From NCBI GenBank assembly GCA_943908365.1, contig CALTTH010000007.1:1-64000 (forward strand): a DNA stretch of 64,000 nt, read 5' to 3'. Every line of letters begins with the position of its first letter. Position 1 is the stretch's first letter. Below, piece by piece: positions 1 to 9,016 of the stretch. The DNA is from an uncultured Hyphomicrobiales bacterium (GTDB lineage: Bacteria; Pseudomonadota; Alphaproteobacteria; Rhizobiales; Rhizobiaceae). Made by a program: the position numbers and the translations under genes. The notes under the pieces are model-generated. The model was not told where the DNA came from. It made no database searches and was given only the letters and a program-made list of their open reading frames with translations.

Positions 1-556
1 GCAGGACGTCCGCAGCGCCGTCGCCGAATTTCGTGAAGAAGCCCATCAATGCCTCGGCCGCATGATCAGTCCCGATCACCAGGCCACGAACCGCACCCGC
101 GAGCGTGTACTGGGCGATCATCCGCTGGCGCGCCTTGATGTTGCCAAGGTGGAAGTCCAGCCGTTCGGTTTCGAACAGGTCGCCCGCGTCCCGGCGGACC
201 TCGGCCATTATCGCGTCCGCCGCAGGCTTGATGTCGATGGTGACCGTCCGGTCGGGGCCGATGGTCGCGAGCGATTTCTGAGCGTCGGCCTCGTCGGATT
301 GCGTGCCATAAGGCAGTCTGACCGCGATGAACTGCGCCTTATGGCCTCTGCCCCGGAGGCGCTTCACCGCAGTCTGGGCAAGCAGTCCCGCGGTGAGTGA
401 ATCCACTCCCCCGCTGATGCCAAGGACGAGCGCTCCGCATGACGAGGCCTGCATATAATTCGCAAGGAAGGCCGTTCTGCGCTCGGCTTCCGCGGACGCG
501 TCGAATTCCTTCGCTACTCCCAGCGCCTCGATAATCTGCAAGTGTTGGTCAAGCAC
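1..556 (-). CDS. nadE: NH3-dependent NAD+ synthetase, C-terminus beyond window
   Basis: Translation from the GTG at 556 gives a NadE protein that runs off the left edge. NadE makes NAD+ from deamido-NAD+, ATP and ammonia in the cytoplasm. The PP-loop SGGVDS is at about residues 44-49, and the GTDHAAEALMGFFTKFGDG segment typical of the family appears near the cut end. The GTG is preceded by GGAGG at good spacing. No glutaminase domain is seen at the N-terminus, so this is the ammonia-using form. Rhizobial chromosomes normally carry their own NAD synthetase, so this is probably a plasmid paralogue (inference). It is transcribed away from the copper genes. Confidence 0.9.
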   Translation of the reverse strand, partial: MLDQHLQIIEALGVAKEFDASAEAERRTAFLANYMQASSCGALVLGISGGVDSLTAGLLAQTAVKRLRGRGHKAQFIAVRLPYGTQSDEADAQKSLATIGPDRTVTIDIKPAADAIMAEVRRDAGDLFETERLDFHLGNIKARQRMIAQYTLAGAVRGLVIGTDHAAEALMGFFTKFGDGAADVL

Positions 557-747
557 GACAATCCTCCATGACGGCAACGCAATTCAAACCCGGCGAGGAA
601 GTTCCAACCTGCCGAATCCCGATTGTCTGGTGACACTACATGGCCGCAGATCAATAGCCACCCGGAGCAGGCGCGATTTGCGTGGCTGTCGCTGGAACGC
701 ACTTTTCCGTGAGACCTCTTCCAACCCCTATGGCTTCGTGCCAAACT

Positions 748-1128
748 ATGCGGATGAGGTTCTTGAAGGTCATCCATCGACTGCTGTTCGTGACCGCCCT
801 GCTGGGGATCGTCGTCGGTCCAATGAGTATCGGTGCGGCTGACAGCGTCATGGCGGCATCGGTATCCGCCGAGGCTGACAACATGGCTGGCATGGAGATG
901 TCCGGGGATATGCCCTGCTGCCCTGATGAGATGCCCACCAAGCCCGGATGCGGCAGCAAATCATGCCCTCTTGCCCTTTTGTGCACGACCGTGATCGTCG
1001 GCCAAGCCGCCAGCACGCAATCCTGGTCGCTGAATGTCGGCTGGGCCGCTCATCGCTACCTTGTTTCGCCGCATGCGGAGCTCGCCTCCTTGTTGGCCGA
1101 TCCGCCGGTCCGTCCCCCAAGAGTCTGA
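748..1128 (+). CDS. Exported Met/Cys-rich small protein, unknown
   Basis: About 126 residues starting MRMRFLKVIHRLLF. A hydrophobic signal segment is followed by a mature part with MAGMEMSGDM and four clustered cysteines (PCCPDEMPTKPGCGSKSC), then a second hydrophobic stretch. I do not recognise a named family. Met and Cys clusters in an exported protein beside CusBA suggest periplasmic or membrane copper binding (inference). An upstream in-frame ATG at 682 exists, but the signal peptide begins at 748. It precedes the FixH-like gene by about 120 bases. Confidence 0.6.
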   Translation: MRMRFLKVIHRLLFVTALLGIVVGPMSIGAADSVMAASVSAEADNMAGMEMSGDMPCCPDEMPTKPGCGSKSCPLALLCTTVIVGQAASTQSWSLNVGWAAHRYLVSPHAELASLLADPPVRPPRV

Positions 1129-1249
1129 TCCTACGTCATTCAACACGTTGTCGATTCGACACGGTCGCACCTTGCGTCCGCGCGATACTGACGGCGATCC
1201 ACTTTGACTGAAGACGAGGTCGCAGACCCGTCAGGATGAGACATCGAAC

Positions 1250-1654
1250 ATGAACAAGTTTACTTTCGACGCGAGGGCCGTTGTCCTCGCTGGCGCGATG
1301 CTGTTCGCAGCAGCCACTGCTTCGTTTGCCGGAGCCCAGGACTACGAATTCCAGGCAGTCCAGACCGAGATCAAGAAGGGTCCGGGTTCGGCCGTCTTGG
1401 TCCGGCTGGTCGACAAGCGGACGGGCAAAACAGTTCCTGACGCCGTCATCTTCACCACCCGCATGGACATGGCTCCGGATGGAATGGAAATGATGACCAC
1501 GACCGTGGAACCGTCAGCGTCGACGGAACCTGGCGTCTACGCTTTCACAACCAACCTGTCGATGGAAGGCGGGTGGCGCTTCCAGGTCGCTGCCAAGGTT
1601 CAAGGCGAGCCTGAGACGGTCAAAGGCGAAGTCGTCTTGAAGGCAATCCCGTGA
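1250..1654 (+). CDS. FixH/YtkA-type periplasmic protein
   Basis: 134 residues with an N-terminal signal peptide (about residues 1-29, ending ASFAGA). The rest is one beta-sandwich domain of the FixH/YtkA type: KGPGSAVLVRLVDKRTGKTVPDAVI, then a Met-rich MDMAPDGMEMM stretch and a PGVYAF...GGWRFQV strand pair. Such domains sit beside copper efflux genes in alphaproteobacteria. The Met-rich loop suggests copper hand-over to CusB, in the place CusF holds in enterobacteria (inference). Its stop overlaps the GTG start of cusB by four bases, so the two are translationally coupled. Confidence 0.8.
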   Translation: MNKFTFDARAVVLAGAMLFAAATASFAGAQDYEFQAVQTEIKKGPGSAVLVRLVDKRTGKTVPDAVIFTTRMDMAPDGMEMMTTTVEPSASTEPGVYAFTTNLSMEGGWRFQVAAKVQGEPETVKGEVVLKAIP

Positions 1655-3078
1655 GTGTCTCACGCATCATTGCCACGCTCTCCCTCGCTGCGGTTGTCGG
1701 AGGGGGAGGCTATTGGGCCGGGAAAAACGATGTCGGCGCACTCTTGCTGAGGTACGTCGATGACAACGGTATGGCCATAAAGGCGGAGCCGCGACGCGAA
1801 GGAACGGGAGCGGTGATCTATTACCGCCACCCGGACGGGCTGGCCGAGTATTCCGCCAAGCCGAAAAATACCGACGACGGACGGCCGTTCGCGCCTGTCC
1901 GGGCAAGCGAGGATGTCAGCCTCAGCGCGGCCGGCGCGGTCGCGCCGTCGCCCGACACGGCATCCGTCACAGTCGAGCGTAAAATCTTGTACTACCGCAA
2001 CCCCATGGGGCTTCCCGACACCTCCAAGGTCCCGAAGAAGGATTCGATGGGGATGGACTATCTCCCCGTCTATGATGGCGAGGTCAGCGACAATTCGACC
2101 GTGAAGGTCCCACTCGGTAAACTTCAGCGAACGGGGGTGAAGACAGCGCTCGCCGAAGAGATAAGCGTCAACCGGAAAATCCGGGTGCCTGGAACCGTCA
2201 CGCTCGACGAGCGCATGGTCAGCATCGTCTCGATGCGGGCAGACGCCTTCGTCGAGGACGTCGCCGATGTCACCACCGGTGACCGGATCACGAAGGGAGA
2301 AGACCTCTTCCACTTCTATTCGAAGGAGATCGCCACCGCCGGAGCGGAATACGCAACCGAGATGCGCAACGGCGGCAGGCCCGGTCCCGATACAGGGTCG
2401 GCTCTGCGGCTGAAGAATCTGGGCGTGCCAACCGCAACAATTGCGAGCATCGCGGCGGAGCGGAAAGTGCCCCAGAGCATCGCCTACACATCGCCGCGCG
2501 ACGGTGTCGTATTGGAGCGTATGGCCGTGAGTGGCATGATGGCCGAGGCTGGCGATGTTCTGTTCCGTATTGCTGACGTGTCGAAGGTCTGGGTGATCGC
2601 CGACGTCCCCGAATACGAGCTCAGCGCCGTCCGCAAGGGAGCCGCAGTCGCCGTCATCATTCGCAATCTGCCCGGCACGACTTTCAAAGGAACGGTCGAC
2701 CTCATTTATCCGGAGGTCCAGATGCAAACCCGGACCACGAAGGTCAGGATAGAGCTTCCGAATCCGGACGGTCTGCTAACGTCCAACATGTACGCAGAGG
2801 TCGAGATCGAAGCCGGAGCCGGAAATCCGGTCGTCGCCGTTCCCAACAGTTCGATCATCGACACGGGCGACCGCCAGATTGTCTTTCTCGACAAGGGCGA
2901 GGGCAGGTTCGAACCGATGGACGTCGCGCTGGGTGTCCGAGGCGAAGACATGACTGAGGTCACCAAAGGCATCGCAGCAGGTGACCGCGTCGTTGTTTCC
3001 GCCAACTTCCTGCTGGATGCCGAAAGCAACCTCAACGCGGCACTGAGCGCCCTCACGCAGGACGAGGCAAATCCATGA
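1651..3078 (+). CDS. cusB: Copper/silver RND efflux periplasmic adaptor
   Basis: 475 residues. It is the membrane-fusion subunit joining the inner-membrane pump to an outer-membrane channel. An N-terminal anchor (about 4-22) is followed by two heavy-metal-binding-domain repeats: a degenerate one at 57-83 (YYRHPDG) and a good one at 114-141 (YYRNPMGLPDTS...KKDSMGMDYLPVY). Barrel-sandwich and beta-barrel segments typical of HlyD-like adaptors follow. The GTG start at 1651 overlaps the FixH-like stop, and the cusB stop overlaps the cusA start (ATGA). The duplicated metal-binding domain is less usual and may widen metal capture. Confidence 0.92.
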   Translation: MSVSRIIATLSLAAVVGGGGYWAGKNDVGALLLRYVDDNGMAIKAEPRREGTGAVIYYRHPDGLAEYSAKPKNTDDGRPFAPVRASEDVSLSAAGAVAPSPDTASVTVERKILYYRNPMGLPDTSKVPKKDSMGMDYLPVYDGEVSDNSTVKVPLGKLQRTGVKTALAEEISVNRKIRVPGTVTLDERMVSIVSMRADAFVEDVADVTTGDRITKGEDLFHFYSKEIATAGAEYATEMRNGGRPGPDTGSALRLKNLGVPTATIASIAAERKVPQSIAYTSPRDGVVLERMAVSGMMAEAGDVLFRIADVSKVWVIADVPEYELSAVRKGAAVAVIIRNLPGTTFKGTVDLIYPEVQMQTRTTKVRIELPNPDGLLTSNMYAEVEIEAGAGNPVVAVPNSSIIDTGDRQIVFLDKGEGRFEPMDVALGVRGEDMTEVTKGIAAGDRVVVSANFLLDAESNLNAALSALTQDEANP

Positions 3079-6000
3079 TTGCCAACGTCATCGCATGGTC
3101 GGCCCGCAACCTCGTCCTGATCTTCGTCGGCGCTGCTCTTTCTATCGCGGGCGGCGTCTACGCGCTGCGCACGCTGCCCCTCGATGCCATTCCCGATCTC
3201 TCCGACGTTCAGGTCATCGTGTTCACCGACTATCCGGGTCAGGCTCCGCAAGTGGTCGAGGACCAGATCACCTATCCGCTGACGACCTCCATGCTGACCG
3301 TGCCGAAGTCGAAGGTCGTGCGTGGCTTCTCGTTCTTCGGCGTGTCCTTCGTCTATGTGATTTTCGAGGACGGGACCGATCCCTACTGGGCGCGCAGCCG
3401 CGTCCTCGAATACTTGAACGCCGCCGCGAGCCGTCTGCCGGACGGCGTGTCGCCGAGCCTCGGGCCGGATGCAACAGGGGTTGGCTGGGTTTATCAGTAC
3501 GCGGTCGTCGCCAAGGAACTGTCGCTGGCCGAACTTCGGTCACTGCAGGACTGGGTGGTGCGCTTCGCCGTCTCCAAGTCCGAGGGCGTGGCCGAGGTGG
3601 CCAGCGTCGGCGGCTTCGTCAAGCAGTACTCCATCGTCGTCGATCCCGCCCGCCTGAAGGCGCAGAGCGTCTCGCTGGCGGATATCGCCGACGCTGTCCG
3701 GTCCAGCAACCGCGACGTCGGCGGGCGCACCATCGAGCTTTCCGAGTTCGAGTTCATGGTCCGCGGCAAGGGCTACCTGCAGAGCATCAAGGACATCGAG
3801 AGCATCGTCCTGAAATCGAATGCCGGCGTCCCGCTGCGTCTCTCGGACGTCGCAAGGGTCGAACTGGTTCCGGACGAGCGCCGCGGCATCACCGAGCTGA
3901 ACGGCGAGGGCGAGGTCGCCAGCGGGATCGTCCTTCAGCGCGACGGAGCCAACGCGCTCACCGTCATCGAGAACGCCAAGGAAAGCCTGGCGGCTGTTCA
4001 AAGCACTCTCCCGGCTGGCACCGAAATCCTGCCCGTCTATGATCGTTCGAAACTCATCGAAGCGGCGATCGAGACCCTAAAGGCAACACTGATCGAGGAA
4101 TCGATCGTGGTCGCGCTGGTGACAGTTGCCTTCCTCCTCCATGTCCGCAGTGCGCTTGTGGCGATCATCATGCTGCCGATCGGTATCCTGATCGCGTTCA
4201 TGGCAATGCGAGCGCTCGGCCTCGGCTCGAACATCATGAGCCTCGGCGGCATTGCCATCGCCATCGGCGCGATGATCGATGCCGCCATCGTTATGATCGA
4301 GAACGCCCACAAGCACCTGGAACGTGCGCCTCCTGACAAGCCGCGGACCGAAGTGCTGATCGAAGCGGCAAGCGAGGTCGGTCCGGCGCTGTTCTTCAGC
4401 CTGCTGATCATCACCGTGTCGTTCCTGCCGATCTTCACGCTGGAATCGCAGGAGGGCCGTCTGTTCGGACCGCTCGCCTTCACCAAGACCTTCGCGATGG
4501 CGGCGGCCGCGCTGCTGTCGATCACGCTTGTTCCGGCGCTGATGATCCTGTTCGTCCGGGGACGCATCGTTCCCGAACACAAGAACCCACTCAACCGCCT
4601 GCTGATCTGGATTTACCGTCCGGTTATCGCGGGCGTCTTGAAGGCCAAGAGCCTGACGATCCTTGGAGCCATCGTGATCCTTGGTGTGACCGTCTGGCCC
4701 GTGCAGCATATTGGGAGCGAGTTCATGCCGAGCCTCGACGAAGGCACGCTGATGTACATGCCGACAACGCTGCCGGGCCTGTCGGTGACAAAGGCGGCCG
4801 AGCTGATGCAGACGCAGGACCGTATCATCAAATCGTTCCCGGAAGTCGAGACGGTGTTCGGCAAGGCTGGGCGTGCGCTGACGGCAACCGATCCGGCTCC
4901 CACGGAAATGTTCGAGACGATCATTACACTGAAGCCCAAGTCCGAATGGCGGCCGGGAGTGACCCCAGACAGCCTGAAGCAGGAAATGGATGCCGCCCTC
5001 CAGTTTCCCGGCGTCTCCAACGCCTGGACAATGCCGATCCGCGCACGCATCGACATGCTGTCCACGGGAATCCGGACACCCGTCGGCGTGAAGGTCTACG
5101 GCACGGACCTCAAGGAGATGGAGAAGATCGCGCGTGACATCGAGACCGCCCTCAAGGCGGTGCCTGGAACGTCGAGTGCATATGCCGAACGGGTCATCGG
5201 TGGATACTACCTGGACATCATCCCCGACCGCATGGCTCTCGGACGCTACGGACTTTCGATCGACGACGTCCAGGACGTGATCGGGATGGCTCTCGGCTCG
5301 GAGGTGGTGACGTCAACGGTCGAGGGCAGGGAACGCTATGGCATCGCCATCCGATACCCGAGGGCGTTCCGAAGCGATCCGCAATCTATCGCCCGCGACG
5401 TCCAGGTTTCCCTGCCGGGAGGCGGCACGGTTCCGTTGGGCGAGGTCGCCGAGGTCAAGCTCACCCGTGGTGCGACAACCATCAGGACGGAGAACGGCCA
5501 GCTTGCCGTCTACATCTTTGTCGACATCGCCAATCGCGATCTCGGAGGTTATGTTGCGGAAGCCCAGGCTGCCGTGGCGGCAAGCGTGGAGATGCCAGCT
5601 GGCTATTCCGTCGCATGGAGCGGGCAATTCGAATATCTCGAACGGGCGAAGGCTCGGCTGATGATTGTCGTCCCGCTGACGCTGGCCCTGATCTTCCTGT
5701 TACTCTACCTGAACTTCAAGGCGCTAACAGAGACGATGATCGTGATGTTGTCCCTGCCGTTCGCCTTCGTCGGCGGTATCTGGATGATGTGGTGGCTCGG
5801 CTTCAACGCGTCGGTCGCCGTCGCCGTCGGTTTTATTGCGCTCGCGGGCGTGGCGACCGAGACCGGGGTGATCATGCTGATCTACCTTGACCACGCGCTC
5901 AGGGACGAGCAGGCAAAGTGCGCGACCGAAGGCAGGCAGTTCGGATCGGAAGACCTCAACAGGGCGATCATGGTCGGAGCTGTAGAACGCGTGCGTCCGA

Positions 6001-6236
6001 AGATGATGACCGTCGTCGCGATCATGGCGGGCCTGGTGCCGATCCTCTGGAGCACGGGTGCGGGGTCGGAGATCATGCAGCGGATCGCCGTGCCGATGAT
6101 CGGCGGCATGGTATCATCGACACTGCTGACGCTGGTCGTAATCCCGGCAGTCTACGGAGTGATTAAAGGCTACGGATTGAAGGCCGCGCGTACGGAAAAC
6201 CTAGTCTCCGTATCCGTGGCAGTAAATCAAATTTGA
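3075..6236 (+). CDS. cusA: Cu(I)/Ag(I) RND efflux pump
   Basis: 1053 residues, full length for a heavy-metal RND transporter. It exports monovalent copper or silver from periplasm/cytoplasm with proton antiport. The N-terminus (LRTLPLDAIPDLSDVQV) is characteristic of the family. Transmembrane segment 4 carries GAMIDAAIVMIENAHK at about residues 395-410, the signature of the Cu/Ag subclass rather than the Zn/Co (CzcA) subclass. It is coupled to cusB. No CusC-type outer-membrane channel follows; the next gene is a DUF411 protein, so a chromosomal channel must be borrowed (inference). Confidence 0.95.
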   Translation: MIANVIAWSARNLVLIFVGAALSIAGGVYALRTLPLDAIPDLSDVQVIVFTDYPGQAPQVVEDQITYPLTTSMLTVPKSKVVRGFSFFGVSFVYVIFEDGTDPYWARSRVLEYLNAAASRLPDGVSPSLGPDATGVGWVYQYAVVAKELSLAELRSLQDWVVRFAVSKSEGVAEVASVGGFVKQYSIVVDPARLKAQSVSLADIADAVRSSNRDVGGRTIELSEFEFMVRGKGYLQSIKDIESIVLKSNAGVPLRLSDVARVELVPDERRGITELNGEGEVASGIVLQRDGANALTVIENAKESLAAVQSTLPAGTEILPVYDRSKLIEAAIETLKATLIEESIVVALVTVAFLLHVRSALVAIIMLPIGILIAFMAMRALGLGSNIMSLGGIAIAIGAMIDAAIVMIENAHKHLERAPPDKPRTEVLIEAASEVGPALFFSLLIITVSFLPIFTLESQEGRLFGPLAFTKTFAMAAAALLSITLVPALMILFVRGRIVPEHKNPLNRLLIWIYRPVIAGVLKAKSLTILGAIVILGVTVWPVQHIGSEFMPSLDEGTLMYMPTTLPGLSVTKAAELMQTQDRIIKSFPEVETVFGKAGRALTATDPAPTEMFETIITLKPKSEWRPGVTPDSLKQEMDAALQFPGVSNAWTMPIRARIDMLSTGIRTPVGVKVYGTDLKEMEKIARDIETALKAVPGTSSAYAERVIGGYYLDIIPDRMALGRYGLSIDDVQDVIGMALGSEVVTSTVEGRERYGIAIRYPRAFRSDPQSIARDVQVSLPGGGTVPLGEVAEVKLTRGATTIRTENGQLAVYIFVDIANRDLGGYVAEAQAAVAASVEMPAGYSVAWSGQFEYLERAKARLMIVVPLTLALIFLLLYLNFKALTETMIVMLSLPFAFVGGIWMMWWLGFNASVAVAVGFIALAGVATETGVIMLIYLDHALRDEQAKCATEGRQFGSEDLNRAIMVGAVERVRPKMMTVVAIMAGLVPILWSTGAGSEIMQRIAVPMIGGMVSSTLLTLVVIPAVYGVIKGYGLKAARTENLVSVSVAVNQI

Positions 6237-6250
6237 GAAGGAGAACTACG

Positions 6251-6706
6251 ATGAACAGAAGAGAATTCCTCTGCGCCTTGGTTGCCACCGGAGCGTTGCC
6301 CGTCGCAGGAGCAGCGCTGGCGGCAGGCGAAAGCATGGTCGTCTACAAGGACCCCGACTGCGGTTGCTGCCTTGCGTGGGCCGACGCGATGAAGCAAGCC
6401 GGATTTGCCGTGAAGGCCGAAGACGTGGCCAACATGGAGGTTGTGAAGGCCCGCTACGACGTCCCGGCCGACCTGCGTGGCTGCCATACGGCCGTGGTCG
6501 CAGGCTACTACTTGGAGGGCCACGTGCCGCTGGAGGCGGTGACCAGGTTGTTGGCCGAAAAACCGAACTTGGCAGGTCTGTCTGTTCCGGGCATGCCTGT
6601 CGGTTCGTTAGGTATGGGTGATGATCCTGCTGCGTCGTACGATGTCATCGCTATCAATCGAGACGGCATAGGAACACTTTATCAAGCTGTCAGGCCGAGG
6701 TTGTAG
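6251..6706 (+). CDS. DUF411 periplasmic copper-binding protein
   Basis: 151 residues from the ATG at 6251, which follows GAGAAGGAG at good distance. The upstream in-frame start at 6233 has no such site. RREFL followed by a hydrophobic stretch (about 3-25) suggests Tat export. The DUF411 core has YKDPDCGCCLAWAD (Cys37, 39, 40) and LRGCHTAVV near the centre, the expected copper ligands. It lies 14 bases after cusA and is likely the last gene of the cus operon. Proposed role: periplasmic Cu storage or delivery to CusAB. Confidence 0.9.
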   Translation: MNRREFLCALVATGALPVAGAALAAGESMVVYKDPDCGCCLAWADAMKQAGFAVKAEDVANMEVVKARYDVPADLRGCHTAVVAGYYLEGHVPLEAVTRLLAEKPNLAGLSVPGMPVGSLGMGDDPAASYDVIAINRDGIGTLYQAVRPRL

Positions 6707-6820
6707 ACGGGCCGTGGTCATACATCCGCGCAGGCGCGTCAGAATGTACAACCAGCTGTTTGGATCAGACGTGGCAAGCCGTTACTGGGGCCTAATACGA
6801 TAACGAAGTTGCTCCGCTGA

Positions 6821-8170
6821 TCACCCCCCAAAGCGTTCGAGGTTGAAGCCTTCAACCTCGGCGACCGGAGCGATGCTCCCGCTTCCGACGATTCCCGCTG
6901 CGGTCGCCTGAAGCAAGCGGCTCGAAACGCGAGGCGCTCTCAAGCCCATGACGTGACCCGGAGAATGTAGCGCCCACATCAGCAAGGTCTTGCCGGAGAT
7001 GTCGCCGAAGTTTGCTCCCCGGTACTTGGCCAGGGTCAGTGGCAACGACGAGATTGTCTCCATCCGCGTCTGCAAATTTGCCTGCGCGATTTCAGAGGGT
7101 TCGAACCCGACGTGGCTAGACGCGGATTTCGTAAGGGTCGTGATGGGCCCCAGAGAGGCGGTTTTGATGTCGTCCACGAGGTCGGCCTCACCATCAACCA
7201 GGGGCCTCATTGAGGGGATCGGAACAGCGTAGGATGATAGATCCACGAACGACTGCATTTCGGTCTGGCCGCCGACCTTTGTCTGCACGGCCAGAGCATC
7301 CAGGGCTAGGCTTTTAGGTGTGGGATAAAGAGCGGTCAGCAGATTGGTTGGTACATTATCCTCTCGTGCCAACGGTTCGTCGCTTTCGCCAGCGGTGCTC
7401 GCGATTTCGATCGCGTTGCGGCCGATGCGTTTCTTGTAGTCAGCAACCGCCAGGGCATGACCGGGCAGAGAACTCCCGTCCGCCGCCAGATGCATCGTCC
7501 GGCCGTTGGGGAAGGTCCTTGCAAGCTCCTTGCGCGACATGCGCGGCCACGCACGGACGTTGCCGACGTCCAGGTGAACAAAAGGCGATCCCGACGTCGG
7601 GTAGTACCCTACGCCGCCGACCTGCATTTGCATCGCCAGTGCGCGAAGCTTCGAAAGCTGCACGCCCGGAATGTAGAAGTCCATCGCCTTGCCGAGCATG
7701 TGCTGGCTCTTCTTAGCGACGCCCGTGCTTCTCGAACGGGAGCGCAGCATGTTATTGGTCGCCGGGGATCTGTAAGCAGAGACGATGTGAATGAAGCCGT
7801 TCGCGTTGCTGCGGTCGTAGACCTCCCAAACGAGGTCAAGAAGACGGGGATCCATGCGGGCGGGCTCGTTCCTGCGCCAGTCACGTAGGAAACGGTTAAT
7901 CTGGGCAAGGCCTTTCGGATCGAACCTTCCGTCACGTTTATAGGTAATCGTGGCTTTCTCTCCGGTATGGGTGAAGTAGAGTTTCAGCGCACGATCTTCG
8001 GCATTGGCGATGGCTGCCGACCCGACGAGCGCGGGAACCGCGAACAGCGTCGTCATTGCCAGTCGGGCGAACCGCCTGAGTGTATGGGAAAATGTTGCGG
8101 CTGCTTCTTCGAGAAGAAGACCGATTGAACTCTTGTCGGTTGCATACGCTGACACGAAAAACCTCGTCAT
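6821..8170 (-). CDS. DUF882 / M15-like murein endopeptidase (YcbK/MepK type)
   Basis: 449 residues with a hydrophobic export segment at about 37-57. The catalytic domain has SAYRSP (131-136), SQHMLGKAMDFY with metal ligands His157 and Asp164, and FVHLDVG with His199. This is the zinc D-Ala-D-Ala/M15-like fold of the YcbK family, which cleaves peptidoglycan cross-links. The 250-residue C-terminal part is not recognised. The codons near its stop form an almost unspaced palindrome (6838-6860). A CtrA-like sequence lies about 60 bases upstream. Confidence 0.85.
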   Translation of the reverse strand: MTRFFVSAYATDKSSIGLLLEEAAATFSHTLRRFARLAMTTLFAVPALVGSAAIANAEDRALKLYFTHTGEKATITYKRDGRFDPKGLAQINRFLRDWRRNEPARMDPRLLDLVWEVYDRSNANGFIHIVSAYRSPATNNMLRSRSRSTGVAKKSQHMLGKAMDFYIPGVQLSKLRALAMQMQVGGVGYYPTSGSPFVHLDVGNVRAWPRMSRKELARTFPNGRTMHLAADGSSLPGHALAVADYKKRIGRNAIEIASTAGESDEPLAREDNVPTNLLTALYPTPKSLALDALAVQTKVGGQTEMQSFVDLSSYAVPIPSMRPLVDGEADLVDDIKTASLGPITTLTKSASSHVGFEPSEIAQANLQTRMETISSLPLTLAKYRGANFGDISGKTLLMWALHSPGHVMGLRAPRVSSRLLQATAAGIVGSGSIAPVAEVEGFNLERFGG

Positions 8171-8229
8171 GAACCATTACACTAACCGATCGGAAGGGTG
8201 CGCCCGACACGGTTGTTGAGGAATTATGG

Positions 8230-8245
8230 TCAACAAAGTGCTAAC
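8230..8245. promoter_or_regulatory. Degenerate CtrA-like site upstream of the DUF882 gene
   Basis: TCAACAAAGTGCTAAC sits 60 bases before the DUF882 start. It shares AACAAAGTG-N-TAAC with the perfect TTAA-N7-TTAA site at 26960. Alone it is weak; it is listed because of the match to the second site. Confidence 0.3.
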
Positions 8246-8407
8246 AAGCCGTTGACGACCCATTGTGATTTGTCAGTTCGCTTGCGCGTGTGCAGCCACC
8301 GAACCAAATTTTTGAGGATAAAATCAGAAAGTCTTACGAGCCGGTTTGTTTCAGCCGGACGGAAACTGCTTGGAGAAGGAAGCGGTTCCGGCTCCTCTCT
8401 CGCCGTC

Positions 8408-8953
8408 TTACAACCAGCGGCGGACCTGCTTCTTGTACGCTTGGTAGTCCTCGCCCATCTCGCCCGCAAGAACCCGCTCCTCGATGCCCACCTGGAGACG
8501 AACAGCGACAAACAAACCGATTGTGATCAGAAGTTGGGGAGCAGTCGGAAACACGATGAGCAATCCGATGAAAAGCACGCATTGTCCAACGAATACCGGA
8601 TTGCGGGAGATGCGGAAAGGCCCGGTATCAACGATGTTTCCCAGATGGCCCGTGGCCGCACCTATCCGCCAAGAAGACCCCATATGGTTCTGACTGTAGA
8701 GTGCGAAAGTCGCGCCGATCGCCATGAGCGCAAGCGCGAACATGTCGACCGCGTGCCTCAGTCCGGAATGCGGGTCTGTCCCGACAAATGTCTCCGGTCT
8801 CGCGAGGAGCCAAATGGAAATCGGCGGATAAGTCACGGCAAGGGCGAATGCCGCACGAAATAGAAGCGCCGGCAACGCTTGTCGCTCGTTGCCTTTTCCA
8901 AACAGCCAGACTGATTTGCCGTTTCGGTGGCTCGTGATCGCGGTTAACACCAA
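8408..8953 (-). CDS. Isoprenylcysteine/phospholipid methyltransferase-like membrane protein, 5' end interrupted
   Basis: 181 residues with several membrane segments and the family C-terminus: GPFRISRNPVFVGQ at about residues 112-125 and IEERVLAGEMGEDYQAYKKQVRRWL at the end. It belongs to the ICMT/PEMT-like SAM-dependent methyltransferases. The ATG expected from the operon is at 9010, six bases after the SCO gene. From there translation reads MNFALLAAFA, meets TGA at 8978-8980, then continues AWSYVVAFLVLTAITSH into this protein. The intact frame therefore starts only at a non-ATG codon such as TTG 8953. It may be a recent nonsense mutant or may use re-initiation. Confidence 0.7.
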   Translation of the reverse strand: MVLTAITSHRNGKSVWLFGKGNERQALPALLFRAAFALAVTYPPISIWLLARPETFVGTDPHSGLRHAVDMFALALMAIGATFALYSQNHMGSSWRIGAATGHLGNIVDTGPFRISRNPVFVGQCVLFIGLLIVFPTAPQLLITIGLFVAVRLQVGIEERVLAGEMGEDYQAYKKQVRRWL

Positions 8954-9016
8954 GAATGCTACGACGTAGGACCATGCTCACGCGAAAGCAGCGAGAAGGG
9001 CAAAGTTCATCGTGGT

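Noticed and set aside
62..400. Plus-strand frame of 112 codons at the left edge
   Set aside because: It is antisense to nadE, whose motifs (SGGVDS, GTDHAAEAL) are unmistakable.
1660..2727. Long minus-strand frame of 355 codons across cusB
   Set aside because: It has no domain and lies opposite a complete CusB; GC-rich DNA often keeps such frames open.
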